Shown here piece by piece: positions 24,001 to 36,453 of a stretch of 64,000 nucleotides of DNA. The notes under the pieces are model-generated. The model did no database searches, had not been told where the DNA came from, and saw nothing but the letters and a program-made list of their open reading frames with translations. Source of the DNA: Antitrichia curtipendula (lineage: Eukaryota; Streptophyta; Bryopsida; Hypnales; Leucodontaceae); NCBI GenBank assembly GCA_951230915.1, contig OX579635.1, positions 17,546,001-17,610,000 on the forward strand, written 5' to 3'. How positions within the stretch are numbered: position 1 is the first letter of the stretch; each line of letters begins with the position of its first letter. The position numbers and the translations under genes are program-made.

Positions 24001-25764
24001 CATACCACCAGGCCTTCGATAAGAAAGCATTGAGTTTGTCGTCATTTGCTGGACGCTGTGGAAAGCGTCGGGCCTCACGGGTGGGAGCGGATGAATTAAT
24101 CCACTTCAACCATTTCACCTTGTGGTTGACATGAGCATTTGATGTAGCTATTAGTTGTAGCTTGTCCAAGGTCAACTCCGGAACAGTATACAGACTCCAG
24201 TGTCGTTCGATCTAATAAGAAGCAAAATCAGTTTAGTGAACTCAGAACCTGATGAAAATCAATCACTAAAGTGGAGAGGAGGAAAGCTCAGCCAAAAAGT
24301 AGAACAACGAAATAGAACAGAAGAAATACCTCCAGCAGCCACTCATCACCTAACGCAGGGTTGGCGACGGCGACAATCTTGGATAGCTTTTTGTAGAGAT
24401 TACCAATTGCATCCCTGGTAGAAACACGCATAGCTGCTGCCACGCCTTCGTTCGTGACCTCCTCTGTAGGTGTGTCTTCATGATACTTGCGGACAGCAAG
24501 GTTCGAAGCTACCACAATCTCTTGCTACAAAAAATTGTTCTCAGTTAACACATTAGACAATTTCTGGTACATGAGAACATGAAATGGAGTTGAAAATGTG
24601 ATAAACAGCCCAGACAAGAAAAACCAGAAGCATAAAACAAAATCTTACCTAAAAAATGAAAGACGTGAAGACCTCAAGAGGCATGGAGTACCAGGTCTTC
24701 CGTGTGTTCTGCTGGCAGGTCTTCTGTTCCTCTTTGCTAAGAAGGTCATTGAACTTCTCAATGGGCAGGGTACCGTACTTCCGAACTCGATACAATGTAT
24801 GCACCAGATTAGTCTTTACGTGCGAATTTTCGGTGTGCCTAAAGAGAAAAAAAGGTCAAGTTAAGTTTTAGGTGGGCTTGAAGGAAAACACTACAAACAT
24901 TAAATTATGAAATGGGAATGAGACTCACTTGTTGATGTCATGCATGACCTGCATCGTGGCTCCAACTCGTCCTCTGGTATCCAAAATGATTGAATCCACA
25001 CTTATGTGCCAAACCAATTCATCACCATGCAGTCGAGAAATATGTCGCATCCATGCTATACACCTGTGGTTGCCGTCGCACACGTAGAATTTTGCATCTA
25101 CCGGAATTTGGAGCTCTGGAAGTTCCCCCAACTGGACATTGAAATCATCATTGACAATGTTCCAAAGGGGACCCCAGTCGACCTTCTCTGCATCTGAGAA
25201 CACTCCCGAGCGCCCTTCTTCATCTGAAACCGACACATAGAAAACACGAGCTCCCTCCTCATACCCATGGACGAACTCCTGTTCCAATTTAGTCAAGTCA
25301 CAAGACAATGTAGGCCTCACCATAGGCATGGGCACCAAACTGCACAAGGGGATTCTCATGCGAGAGAGATTGGCCGGTGCAATACGCAAACTGGATATTG
25401 TATTCACAAAATCCAACTTCTGCGCTATCCGTATAGCATCTTCACCTCCCGCAAACTTCCCTGAATCTGGTGCACAGCCCTCGCCTATATCCCCATCTAC
25501 CTCGTCGGAACCCAGTATCTGAGGTTGGTCATCAGATAGTATTTGATCCGATGTAGGAGCTGTTGATGCCGAGATGACAATACCCTTTTCAACATACAAG
25601 CACAAGAATGTAAGGATCGAGATCGAACCAGAAAACGCACAGTGATACACAAACTTAAGTGAGTAAATTACAAAGAACACAAGAAGGAATAACTCGCTCC
25701 CGATTTATACCTCTTCGGTTATTGCAGTGCCTCCGACCATATTCTCTTCTGGTACCTCCACCAT
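21001..25764 (-). pseudogene. ParB/sulfiredoxin-like plus DNA N4/N6-methyltransferase-like protein, 12 exons
   Basis: Exons by hand: 25764-25711, 25584-24929, 24838-24649, 24524-24330, 24211-23996, 23898-23663, 23566-22882, 22748-22554, 22397-22050, 21959-21686, 21581-21374 and 21286-21001; phases agree throughout, about 1,180 codons. Residues ~184-200 hold FYVCDGNHRCIAWM, the DGxHR core of ParB/sulfiredoxin-like folds. A lysine/glutamate-rich linker lies in exon 7. The C-terminus looks like a circularly permuted DNA methylase: VVDVPEG (~832-838) at the motif IV position, then GDVVMDCTASTG (~1006-1017) and ALEED at motifs I-II, followed by a serine-rich tail. In-frame stops occur at 24649-24651 (TAG, last codon of exon 3), 22668-22670 (TGA) and 22578-22580 (TAG), all explicable by C-to-T. 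An acceptor-like CAG just before the ATG suggests a non-coding first exon. DVPEG is not the usual DPPY, so catalysis is doubtful even in an intact form. Confidence 0.65.
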
Positions 25765-25929
25765 CTGAGTAATGTACATGAATTACAAAGAAGAATTAGA
25801 TCTAAGCCGATTAAAACTGGTGAATGACAACACTGGAACATTCAAGAAAGAGGAGAACAACATAGATTAGCTAAGATCAGTCGGACATGGTAGAGAAACC
25901 AAGTTCTAATTGAAGAAGCCTAAACTGAT

Positions 25930-28900
25930 CGTGTGTGTTCCATCAAGGCGGGATAGAGTTGTTTCTCTCGTTCATGAGATGACGGAAGTCATTGGTACTT
26001 GGAACGTGACGAAGAACGGGATCAAGAGAACACCTCAACACGTGAAGGACTGGGCCATATGAACTGATCATCCCCGAGATTGTGATCTGGTTTAACGTCT
26101 CTCGCTAACGAGAGCTCCCCCGACCGATTCCACTCATGGGTTGAGCACCGTGAACAATAAATATTGACTCAAAGGAATTACAACCACGACATGAATTGGG
26201 GGTGAGGACTTTGGAACCTGTCCCGAGTGGGGAGCCTTGCTTGTTCTCTCTCGCCGACGAGACGCTCTGGCAAGGTCAAATTTCTTGGGAATGATACACG
26301 CGAGGGAGAGGCTGAAACCAGCGTGCCTCGTCCCGGAATTCCGTCACAGAAAATCTATCGGCGCCATAAAGCTGGGCTGAGACATATGGTGGCGGATAAA
26401 GAGAATCCCGGACGCCTCAGCTCACGAATTATCTGCCCAGCTGAACCGATCAGCCCCGAGATGGTGATCTCGTTTCTTGTCTCTCGCTAACGAGAGCTCC
26501 CCCGACCAATTCCAATTACGAGAAGAGCGCCGTGAACAAAAATTATTGACTCAAAGAAAATACGACCACGACAAGAAGCGGGGGTGAGGGCTTTGGAACC
26601 TGTCCCGAGCGGGGAGCTTGGAGATTCCTCTCTCGCCGACGAGACGCTTCGGCGGGGTTAGATTTCTTGGGATCGATACACGCGAGGGAGAGGCTGAAAC
26701 CAGCGTGCCTCGTCCCGGAATTCCATCACACAAATTCTATCGTCGCCCTAAAGCTTAGGGGAGGCATATGGTGGCGATAACAGGACCCCATGGACGCCTC
26801 AGCTCACAAATTCTCCGCCCTGATGAACCGATCAGCCCCGAGATGGTGATCTCGTTTCTTGTCTCTCGCTAACGAGAGCTCCCCCGACCGATTCCAATTA
26901 CGGGAAGAGCACCGGGAACAAAAATTATTGACTCAAAGAAAATACGACCACGACAAGAAGCGGGGGTGAGGGCTTTGGAACCTGTCCCGAGCGGGGAGCT
27001 TAGCGATTCCTCTCTCGCCAACGAGACGCTCTGGCGGGGTCAGATTTCTTGGGATCGATACAAGCGAGGGAGGGCTGAAACCAACGTGCCTCGGCCCGAT
27101 GTTCTGTCACAACAAAACTATCGTCCCCTAAAGTTGAGAGGAGGCATACGGTGGCGGAGAACGGGAACCCATGTACGCCTCAGCTCACGAATTATCCGCC
27201 CAGCTGAACCAATCAGCCCCGAGATGGTGATCTCGTTTCTTGTCTCTCGCTAACGAGAGCTCCCCCGACCGATTCCAATTACGGGAAGAGCACCGGGAAC
27301 AAAAATTATTGACTCAAAGAAAATACGACCACGACAAGAAGCGGGGGTGAGGGCTTTGGAACCTGTCCCGAGCGGGGAGCTTAGTGATTCCTCTCTCGCC
27401 GACAAGACGCTCTGGCGGGGTCAGATTTCTTGGGATCGATACAAGCGAGGGAGGGCTGAAACCAGCGTGCCTCGGCCCGATGTTCTGTCACAACAAAACT
27501 ATCGTCCCCTAAAGTTGAGAGGAGGCATACGGTGGCGGAGAACGGGAACCCATGTACGCCTCAGCTCACGAATTATCCGCCCAGCTGAACCAATCAGCCC
27601 CGAGATGGTGATCTTGTTTCTTATCTCTTGCTAACGAGAGCTCTCCTAGCCGACTCCACTTACGGGAAGAGGACCGTAAACAACAAATACTGTCTCAAAG
27701 ATAAAACGACCACGTTAAGAAGCGGGTGTGAGGGCTTTGGAACCTGTCCCGAGCGGAGAGCTTGGAGATTCCTCTCTCGCTGACGAGACGTTCTGGCGGG
27801 GTCAGATTTCTTGGGATCGATACACACGAGGGAGAGGCTGAAACCACCGCGCCTTGTCCCGGAATTCCATCACACAAAATCTATCGTCGCCCTAAAGCTT
27901 AGGGGAGGCATATGGTGGCAGATAACAGGACCCCATGTACGCCTCAGCTCACAAATTCTCCGCCCTGATGAACCGATCAGCTTCGAAATGGTGATCCTGT
28001 GTCCTGTCTCTCGCTGACGAGAGCTCCCCCGATCGATTCCACTTACGGGACAAGGACCATGAACAATATATATTGACTCAAGGAAAACACAACCACGACA
28101 AGAACCGACCTTGAGGACATCGGCACCTTTCCCGAGCGGTGAGCCTTGCAGGTTCTGTCTCGCCGACGAGACGCTCTGGCGGGGTCAGATTCCTTGGGAA
28201 CTAAACACGCGAGGGAGTGGCTGAACCCAGAGTGCCTCGTCCCGGAATTCCGTCACTGAAAATCTATCGTCGCCAGAAAGCTGGGCTGAGGCATATGGTG
28301 GCGGTTAAAGAGAACCCCGGACGCCTCAACTCTCGAATTATCCGCCCAGCTGAACTGATCAGCCCCGAGATGGTGATCTCGTTTCTAGTCTTTCGCTAAC
28401 GAGAGCTCCCCTGGCCGACTCCACTTACGAGAAGAGGACCGTAAACAACAATTACTGTCTCAAAGAAAAAGCGACCACGTTAAGAAGCGGGGGTGAAGAC
28501 ATTGGAACCTGTCCCGAGCGGGGAGCTTAGCGATTCCTCTCTCGCCGGCGAGATGCTCTGGCGGGGTCAGATTTCTTGGGAATGATACACGCGAGGGAGG
28601 GCTGAAACCAGCGTGCCTCGGCCTGATGTTCTGTCACAACGAAACTATCGTCCCCCAAACTTGAGAGGAGGCATACGGTGGCGGAGAACGGGACCCCATG
28701 TACGCCTCAGCTCACGAATTATCCGCCCAGCTGAACCGATCAGCCCCGAGATGGTGATCTCTTGTCCTGTCTCTCGCTGACGAGAGCTCTCCCGACTGAT
28801 TCCACTTACGGGAAGAGGACCATGAAGAAATAAATATTGACACAAAGAACAAACGACGACGACAAGACTCGGGGGTGAGGACATTGGCACCTGTCCCGAG

Positions 28901-29895
28901 TGGTGAGACTTGCAGGTTCTCTCTCACCGACGAGACGCTCCGGCGGGGTCAGATTTCTTGGGAATGATACGCGCGAGGGAGTGGCGTAAACCAGCGAGCC
29001 TCGTCCCGAAATTCCGTCACCGAAAAACAATCGTCACCCTAAAGCTGAACTGAGGCATATGGTGGCGGAGAACAAGACCCGTTGGACGTGTCTGCTTAGG
29101 CCACATGAACTGATCATCCCCGAGACGGAACACTGGTTTCATATCTCTCGCTAATGAGATCTTCCCCGAACGGGTGCACTTACGTGATGAGCACCGATAA
29201 CTGCAATTTCTGACTGAGAGAAAAGACGAGCACGACCAGATGCGGGGTAAGGAATTTAGAACCTGTTCCGAGAGGGGAGCTTGGCAATTTCTCTCTCGCC
29301 GACGAGACGCTATGGCGGGGCCAGATTTCCTGGGACTGGATTGCCCGGGGGAGTGGCTTAAATCAGCGGCCTCGTCCCAAAATTCCGTCGCAGATTATCT
29401 ATCGTCGCCCTAAAGCTCCACTCAGGGATTTTGGATCCGGAAACAAGACCTAATGGACGCCTCAGCTCACAAAGGCTCGGCCCAACTGAACTGAACTGCC
29501 CCGAGATGGTGCACTGGTTTCACGTCTCTCACTAACAAGAGCTTCGCCGACCGGATCCTCTTACGGGATGAGGACCGTGAACTACAAATCGTAACTCAAA
29601 GGAAAGAAGAAAACGACCAGAAGGAGGGGTAAGGACTTTGGTACCTGTTCCGAGCGCGGACCCTGGATGATTCCCTCCCGCCGACGTGAGGATGGTCGAG
29701 GGTCAGATATCGTGGGACCAATACGCGCGATGGATTGGCCGGACAGAGTGCGTCGTCTCGAAATTCAAATACGACCGAATAACCGTCTCCCTAAAGCTGA
29801 GTCGATGGCTTGACGTGCCGATGAATGAGACCCAGCGGACGCCTTAGCACGTGAAGGCTGCGCGGAGCTGAGCTGATCAGCCTCGAGATGGTACA
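25930..29895. repeat. Tandem array, ten units of about 381 bp, each with two TCTCGCYRACGAGA palindromes
   Basis: The landmark CCCCGAGATGG recurs near 26072, 26454, 26836, 27217, 27598, 27981, 28363, 28744, 29118, 29499 and 29882 (spacing 374-383). Each unit carries TCTCGCTAACGAGA and, about 150 bp on, TCTCGCCGACGAGA, the same palindrome with a different centre. Edge units (before 26072 and after 29118) are more diverged. Two subtypes alternate irregularly (a GGAATTCCGTCAC form and a GATGTTCTGTCAC form), and the units at about 26970 and 27350 are nearly identical, a recent duplication. The array lies between two divergent genes. Open frames of 60-95 codons inside it repeat with the units and are not genes. 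Confidence 0.92.
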
Positions 29896-31667
29896 ACGAT
29901 GAGACGCAGAAACCCTAACGAGAAGCTATACCGGAAACTGAACCCTAGGAGAGACGGTTCTTTCTCTTCCTTTGCTGCAGCGTTAATCGGCGACCCTAAT
30001 CCTTTACTCGCGAGGTTGGACGTGCGGAGGGGACATCATCTTCACGGGATTGTTCCGGGGGCGGGGACATCTTGCATGAAATCGAAACTTCAAGATCGCA
30101 CCGTGTCCTAAACCCCTCGACACCGAATTCCAAAGCGACTGTCCCAGCCTGGGGAATAGCGAATGGATGGAAGTGAAACTAACCTCAGACTCCCCCGCTT
30201 GGGGATCTTGTTGCAGTACAACATAGACGGCAGTTGCTGGTGTCCCGCAGCGAAGATTTGCTCTCCCGCTCCTCGTGTCCATTTCGGCAGCCTGCAAAAC
30301 CTCGATCCGTCGTCAGTTTGACTATGAGACGAAGAGCATGGAGGTATCGAATTCGCGTGGAGGTATCGGAAGAGGTTCTTGGATTTCAAGCGAAGTACCG
30401 TCATCGACTTGAGAACCCTATCTCTCTGTCTGGTGTCGGGTGGATGAGAATCGACACTGCTTGACTTTTTTAAAGGTTATGCGCCCCTAACTATTTTTCT
30501 CCCATACTGTAACAGCCTTGATTTAGAGCATAACACAATTCAGATCAAGCATCTGTCATCCTCACACAGGGAAATTCTCAAACAAATCGACTTAGCATAT
30601 AACTTAGTAAGACTGGCACGCAGATTTTTTATTTACTTACAGAAATGATGCCCTGCGTTTGGGCAGCCTCATCAGCGTCACGATTCCTCTGCATAAACGG
30701 GTTATTAGAATTTGCTGATTCTCCAAAAAGGGGCTTGTCGAGGATTGTTCCTTCCTAGATGTGCTCCCCCGTCCCAAATTCTGGATCCCCACTTAATAAC
30801 ACCTTCTGTGCTTGTTTCGACCTAGTCATTCTAACTCTCCTTAATTCTCTGGAAGTAGAGAAATACAGCTTACTTTTTCTTCTCTTGCATCTCTTTCCCC
30901 TACTTGAATCAGTGTTTGATGTTGATGGTCGCATTAGCATCTAAGAGATCTGCTCCACTACTTTAGTTCTATGAGATTACATACTGCAGGACCTACTTTA
31001 TATTTGAAGCTACTAGACATCATCATCATCAATTTTGAAAGAGTTTTTCATTCCTCGATGTTACCATTTATATGGTGGGAGGCTGTCTTCTGACGTAATG
31101 AATCGTAGTACATGCCAGTCATTGTCATTACTTATCATTCACAAATCTTATATTTCCCTGATGGAGGATATCCGTTTCCGTGGGAACTCTTTTTAGGTTA
31201 CCTAAATTGATCTTAGTGGATTCTCATATTATACTGATAGCCTTATTCACCTTCATCCGCTATATGTACACAATTACATATTCGTCTAAATCATTAATAC
31301 CTTTCCGTCTAAGTACTGGGATCGTATTCATGATTCATATCTTCTATGATTTTGTAGAAATCAAAGGCCTTCATTGTGCGCTATATGTAGGTTCTCTGAT
31401 ACATGTCAGTGCAGACTAAAATTTACAATTGCTTGGATCACGAAATCTCATATTCACTGTCATTTAATTCGAACGTATGCACCGTTACTCTGGGATTTGA
31501 GTATTCTCATGTGCAATCATATTCAAATTACTTTAAGGTTATAGTTGAACATCAAAGACCTCGTTCTATATACAGGTCTTAGGTTCTCAAGTCCTGACCG
31601 ATATGTCTGCCGGTTTTTGGTTGTTATTTTTTTTTTTGTACTGCCTCATTTCTTGAATTGTGGCATC
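29896..31667 (+). other. Probable leader/promoter region of the MULE transposase
   Basis: Between the array and the transposase start. Short frames exist (for example an ATG at 29899) but none has a recognisable motif or continues into the transposase. A T-run at about 31627-31637 may belong to an intron or leader. Confidence 0.4.
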
Positions 31668-34600
31668 ATGGCTTCCATTAGAGCTGATGGACATGAAGTT
31701 CCTCTTCTTCTGCGTCTGAATGCTGATGGTGTAGCAAAGATTACAAGCCACTTGATTCACGTCCGGTATGGTTTCTCTCAGTGCTCAATCTACGTCGAGG
31801 AGGAGATTCTATCAAAGTCGGGAACTCTTCTTCACTCTGTTCTTATGTCTAAGACTCAAACTGACCAAGGGAATTTGTGGATTCTGCCAATGGGTCGTTA
31901 CAGAGCATTTGGATTGTTGTCTAATGTAATTGCTGCTTCTTCAGGTTTGTTGACACCACAGTCTGATGCATCAACTGCACAGGCTCCGTTTCTTAGAGTA
32001 ATAAAAGTCGAGTCAGGGTGTCATCTTCAGTCATATGATGGGACAGGAAGCGGTAACGTTCCTGTACCTCGAGAGGGAATTTCAAGTCCAATAGTTGAGT
32101 TGTCAAGCGACTCCGAGGATGGGATGCCATATAGGAGTCGTAGTTCTCCAACGGTATCATTCCCACCAGAAACTTCGACCATGCCTTCTGCATCTCAATC
32201 TTGTTCTCTTCGTGAAAGTAGTCCTGCTAGTTTGAACCTCTCACGCCCTCCTCTCTATCCAAGTGGTCGTTCATTCCCTAGTGTGATGCAGTGCATCCAT
32301 AAACTGGCAAGTATTAGAGGGTCTAGAAATGAGCTAGCCCATCTCAATTTTAAAACCATTAATCACCAGAAGGTACAGTTCCTCCCAACGAGTTTCGATG
32401 GTGATATTGTTTTTGAACTGCCTCCATGCACATCATCCGCTTCTTCGTGTTCTTCTAAGAACATGAATGGCATGGATAAATGCTACGATGGTCATACTTG
32501 GTGTCGTACCATGACTTCAAACATTCACAATGATTTAGGTTTGAAATTTAAGAAGTCTTCATGTGCTGGTTACTTGGCTTGCAGTAACAGTGCCTGCGAT
32601 TATTTGAAGAGGTGTTCCAAAAGGAACGAATCAGAGTGGATTGGGAACACTAGTACTCCATTCCAAATGGGGACGAATCCTCCTAAAGATTCTACAGTAG
32701 TTTGTAGAGTGTGCAAATTGACACCGACTTGTGTAAATTTTTGTGACGCTCGAATTTACTATGTTATTGGTGTGGCTGATATGACGAGGGCTTGCATTCA
32801 TCTAGAAAATCATAACCACCCTGTCGCAGATGGTCTGTGTAGAGATTCCATTAACACCATCTCTGGACTCATCGAGAAAGAAGTGAAAAAGGCTCCTACT
32901 GCTAAAGCGTCCGCCATTGCAGTGGCTGCTAGTAAAGAGTTTTTGGACACATTCCTTGTTCATGCAGGTGACGGCCCGAAGGAAATACTAAGAGGGAAGG
33001 CCTTGGATGATGTTATGGACAAGTTCCAGGTGCTCAGTTTGCCAAACGTTCGGAACATCATTGCGTCCTTTCGCAACACCGGCAGTGGAGAAGGGGAGAT
33101 AGATCGCATATTGGCAATGAAAAAACAAGCGAAAATGGAGTTCATTCATGACAGTGTATTCCCTGGACAAAGACAAGAGAAGGTGTACCTTTTCAAGATG
33201 CTCGTGGATGGCCCAGGCAGCGGAGTCGACCTCGTCAGGCGGATGCAAGTAGGAGGAGATCTGGCCAATTCCTGGTTCATGTTTGATCATGTCAAACGTG
33301 TCAAAGGTTGGACAACTATCGCTTGCCATGTTTACGACTCTGCCTATTACAAGGTGATGACAATTGCAGTATGCGATATGCAGTCAGAAGATACAGAAGG
33401 TCAAATCATCATGTGGCGTTGCCTTAATCGAGTGATGGAGAAGAACGGCTTCCCGAATCCTAACTTCAAAGGCTTCATGGCCGATGGTGCTCAAGCGAAT
33501 TGGAATGCTGTTCGAATCGTGTACGGCACTGGCAACCCGAAGGACAAGATGATTGATCGTGAACGGACGTGCCTTTTTCATTGGGCAACCTCCATGAAGC
33601 AACACACTGAGAGACTTATCAAGCGGGAGTTGCAATGTCAGCATGTTCGGCTATGTAGATCATATAAGGATGCAAAGACATTAGAGGAGGCTGAAAGTAA
33701 ATACTTGCAGATCAAGGCATGGTGGTACTCGTCCGGTGCAGCATCTACCGAATCTCTGAGGGAACTTGAGCTCTGGTTGGCATTCTGGCACTTCAGATAT
33801 TGATAGTGGGGTGGTTTCATGGAAACGGTTAGTTTGTTACTTTATTTAAAGTACTTCACACTTGCTCAAGATGACTACAGACTGAGGTTTGATTTCTGTG
33901 TTATATATAACATGACGTCTTTAAGTCTTGCAGGAAATGTCCTCAGATGAATTGGCTGATATGCCTTCTTGCAATTTATCTTAAACAATACACAACAAGT
34001 GGCTCCAAGCATCTGGGAAGCGCGGCACAGACTTATACGTCGCGACATGCGACGATTGGGTGAGAGCTTTTATGCAGATGACAAACTTTCGAGTGTACCT
34101 AAATGGCGGCCCGTCTGGATTCGGCCCATCTAGGCAGGACTTGAAATTGAAGAGGGCAGTTGCATCTATGGATGGAAAGAGAATCACCGACGCCCTATGT
34201 AGTATGCCCGGGGCTGAGGAGGTTTGCACGCGCATACCTCATTTGGAAGGAGAGGAAGTCTTTGGTTCCTCTAAGCATCCGGCTGATGTACCTATTGGGT
34301 CCGAGGGTGATTCTCATCGCCCAGACAAGGTCAACTTCTCCCATCCCCGAGTGCAAAGTAGATCTACTGATCTTTCAAATGCAAATCAAGTTGATGCTAC
34401 TCCTGAAATCCCTCATGTTAAGCATGTACTTGAGACTGATTGTGACCCTTCAGAATGGCACATATCTCGTCTTTCTGTGAAGTCTAAGAAGAAGTGTCAT
34501 GCCATTCAATCGCAGACAGAAGTGAAGTGCAAAATGACCATAGTTAGGGGCTCCAGAGCCACTGCTGCTCCAATGTATAAGGGGCAGAAGCGCGAGTTCA

Positions 34601-35307
34601 AAGGCACAAGAGTGGAGGTAGACGAGTTCTAGTTCTGCCCAGACGACATTAAGCGTTGCGTGATGGGACCTAGGAGGTCTCACGTCCTTAGTCGACCACG
34701 AATCCCGAATATTTGGCCAGTGTTGATTGGCACGGCCCTCACCTCTGAGGAAATTATTCTCTTTGAGGAGGCAGGGTTTCGCCTCCAGGAGTGTCCGTCT
34801 ATGTCTCCAAGATGCCTATTCACTTCCTCCAACCTTTTTGAGGTTATGGAATGGACTTATGCAAGACCACTTCATGCTGACAAGCCCCCATGTATTCGGA
34901 ATGGAAAAAACATCCGGAGGAATGACAGGGCACCAACTGATGATCACCGCAACCAATGGGAGAGTGCCAGGAATGTGACCGGAATTATTCTTGGTGTGAA
35001 CATCTTGCCGTATCCGAGACTTGGAGCTGTCATCACTCTACAATCTGGCGTAGAACCTCACCACATGATATATCGCATCAGTCTCTGCAATTTCCCAGCT
35101 TGCACGTGCCTGTACTTTACCGGTATGATATCTACATCCATTGGGAAGCGAGGGAAGTATGTCAATTGCAAACATTTGTATTACATCTTCCGGTTTTTGT
35201 GCAAGTCCGACTTCAAGAAAGACAAGTTCATTCATGCTCCAAGCATGAGTATGGATGAAGTGATGATACTTCTTCAATTAGCAGGGATGATTAAAAACAA
35301 TGTTTAA
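31668..35307 (+). pseudogene. MULE-type transposase with SWIM zinc finger, inactivated by stops
   Basis: Two exons: 31668-33827 and 33934-35307 (donor gttagt, acceptor tcttgcag, phase 0), about 1,177 codons. I chose the ATG at 31668 because upstream sequence is T-rich and low-complexity. The N-terminus is serine-rich. Residues ~345-388 have CxxC and a terminal HLENHNHPV, a WRKY-GCM1/FLYWCH-like DNA-binding finger usual in Mutator/FAR1 proteins. The transposase core includes FMFDHVKRVKGW (~537), ADGAQANW (~606) and CLFHWATSMKQH (~634). A SWIM finger (CTC then CKH) is at ~1108-1135. In-frame stops at 33801 (TGA), 33804 (TAG), 33982 (TAA) and 34630 (TAG) interrupt otherwise continuous coding, and each could come from CGA, CAG or CAA. 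The intact protein would cut and paste the surrounding element. Confidence 0.75.
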
Positions 35308-35704
35308 TATTGCAGTATGAGGGCTAGAATATGCTATACTAGAATACTTAGAATTTGGACGATTCTATGTATCCAATTAGCAGCAAATGCTTTTAATGTA
35401 TGAGCATCTTTCTTGAATCTGTCGATTCTTAAAAAAATGCAAGTATATCCAGTATTTCAGTTTTTATCTTTTGTGACCTGTTTGTGCATATTCCAAAGTG
35501 ATTCATGAATGCAATGTGTGCTTTCAATGTGTCATAAATACTAAACCATATATGGCATTAAATTGGATTTTTATAGAGACTTGGTGCCAAAGCACGTACA
35601 CTAAATATACAATATAAGCTAAAAATGATCCGTTCAGGAGTTTTTTTAACACTTACTCGTAGTAATCTTTTCTAAACTGCGCCAAGGTCTAGCGGCCGAA
35701 TTAG

Positions 35705-35820
35705 ACGTCTCGGTACCAAAAGAAGAATTTCAAGGGGGTATCTTCGCGATAGAATCCAGCGAGAAATTTGTAAACTGCTCCATACTTTTGTGGCTTCATT
35801 TGGCGTCTCGGTACCAAAAG
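35705..35820. repeat. Direct repeat of RCGTCTCGGTACCAAAAG
   Basis: An 18-bp motif occurs at 35705-35722 and 35803-35820, differing only in its first base and each followed by a short AATTTC block. It lies between the transposase and the right end of the MULE, where subterminal protein-binding repeats are common. Confidence 0.6.
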
Positions 35821-36453
35821 CACAATTTCGTGAGAGTAATATTTGCCACAAATCTTTAGGAATCCCATTACAATCTAAAAAACGATAATCTTTTTGGTCC
35901 CCTGGATGCACGATTAACACTGAATTTTAAATCCTGTAAATCACTCACAGGATCATCCAAAATGCAGGAACAAAAACTGCTACACTTGTGGGCCCAAGTG
36001 TCTCGATTGGGGCCTCAAGTGCTATATGTGGAGGTCCAAAATGTCTCATCTGGGACCCCAAGTGCTACACAGGGTTAACACTAATCCGCAGGTATTGTGA
36101 ACAACTACTCTAAGTCCTTTTACATTAGTTTATTTCGAAAATTCCAATTCTGTGTTGTATCTCTATTAATAAATGAAATGGCAATAGACGTCATCACAAG
36201 AAATAATTTTTAGAACTTAAAAACATGAAGTACCTAAAGTAAAGAGGGATGTAATTGTCTACTACAATGATGGGTGGCAGTCAACTCACGCCGATCTTAA
36301 GCTTGCCTAATCATGTATCTAAAGTATTATTATATTAGCTTATATTTATAATTCCAATCAATATGGGATAATCAAAGGTCATTGTTCGATATATTGAATG
36401 TACCTATAAAGAGTGTAGGAAGCAAAAAAATCATATTCTGAATCTGTTCATAG
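35821..36453. other. Subterminal MULE sequence, no gene
   Basis: Repeated short blocks CCCAAGTG/CCTCAAGTGCTA around 35985-36075; otherwise AT-rich. No reading frame of note. Confidence 0.45.

Noticed and set aside
26227..28399. Several plus-strand open frames of 60-95 codons within the 381-bp array
   Set aside because: They recur once per repeat unit with the same frame breaks, so they are by-products of the tandem repeat, with no domain or splice structure.
25930..29895. CRISPR-like or rDNA-spacer interpretation of the array
   Set aside because: Units are 381 bp and homogeneous rather than short repeats with unique spacers, and no rRNA sequence is visible nearby.
29899..30111. 70-codon frame just after the repeat array
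   Set aside because: No similarity to MULE proteins, not joined to the transposase frame, and probably leader sequence.
31545..31667. Earlier ATG for the MULE transposase at 31545
   Set aside because: The added segment is hydrophobic and T-rich (translation of a T-run) and unlike the start of Mutator proteins; the ATG at 31668 is preferred.
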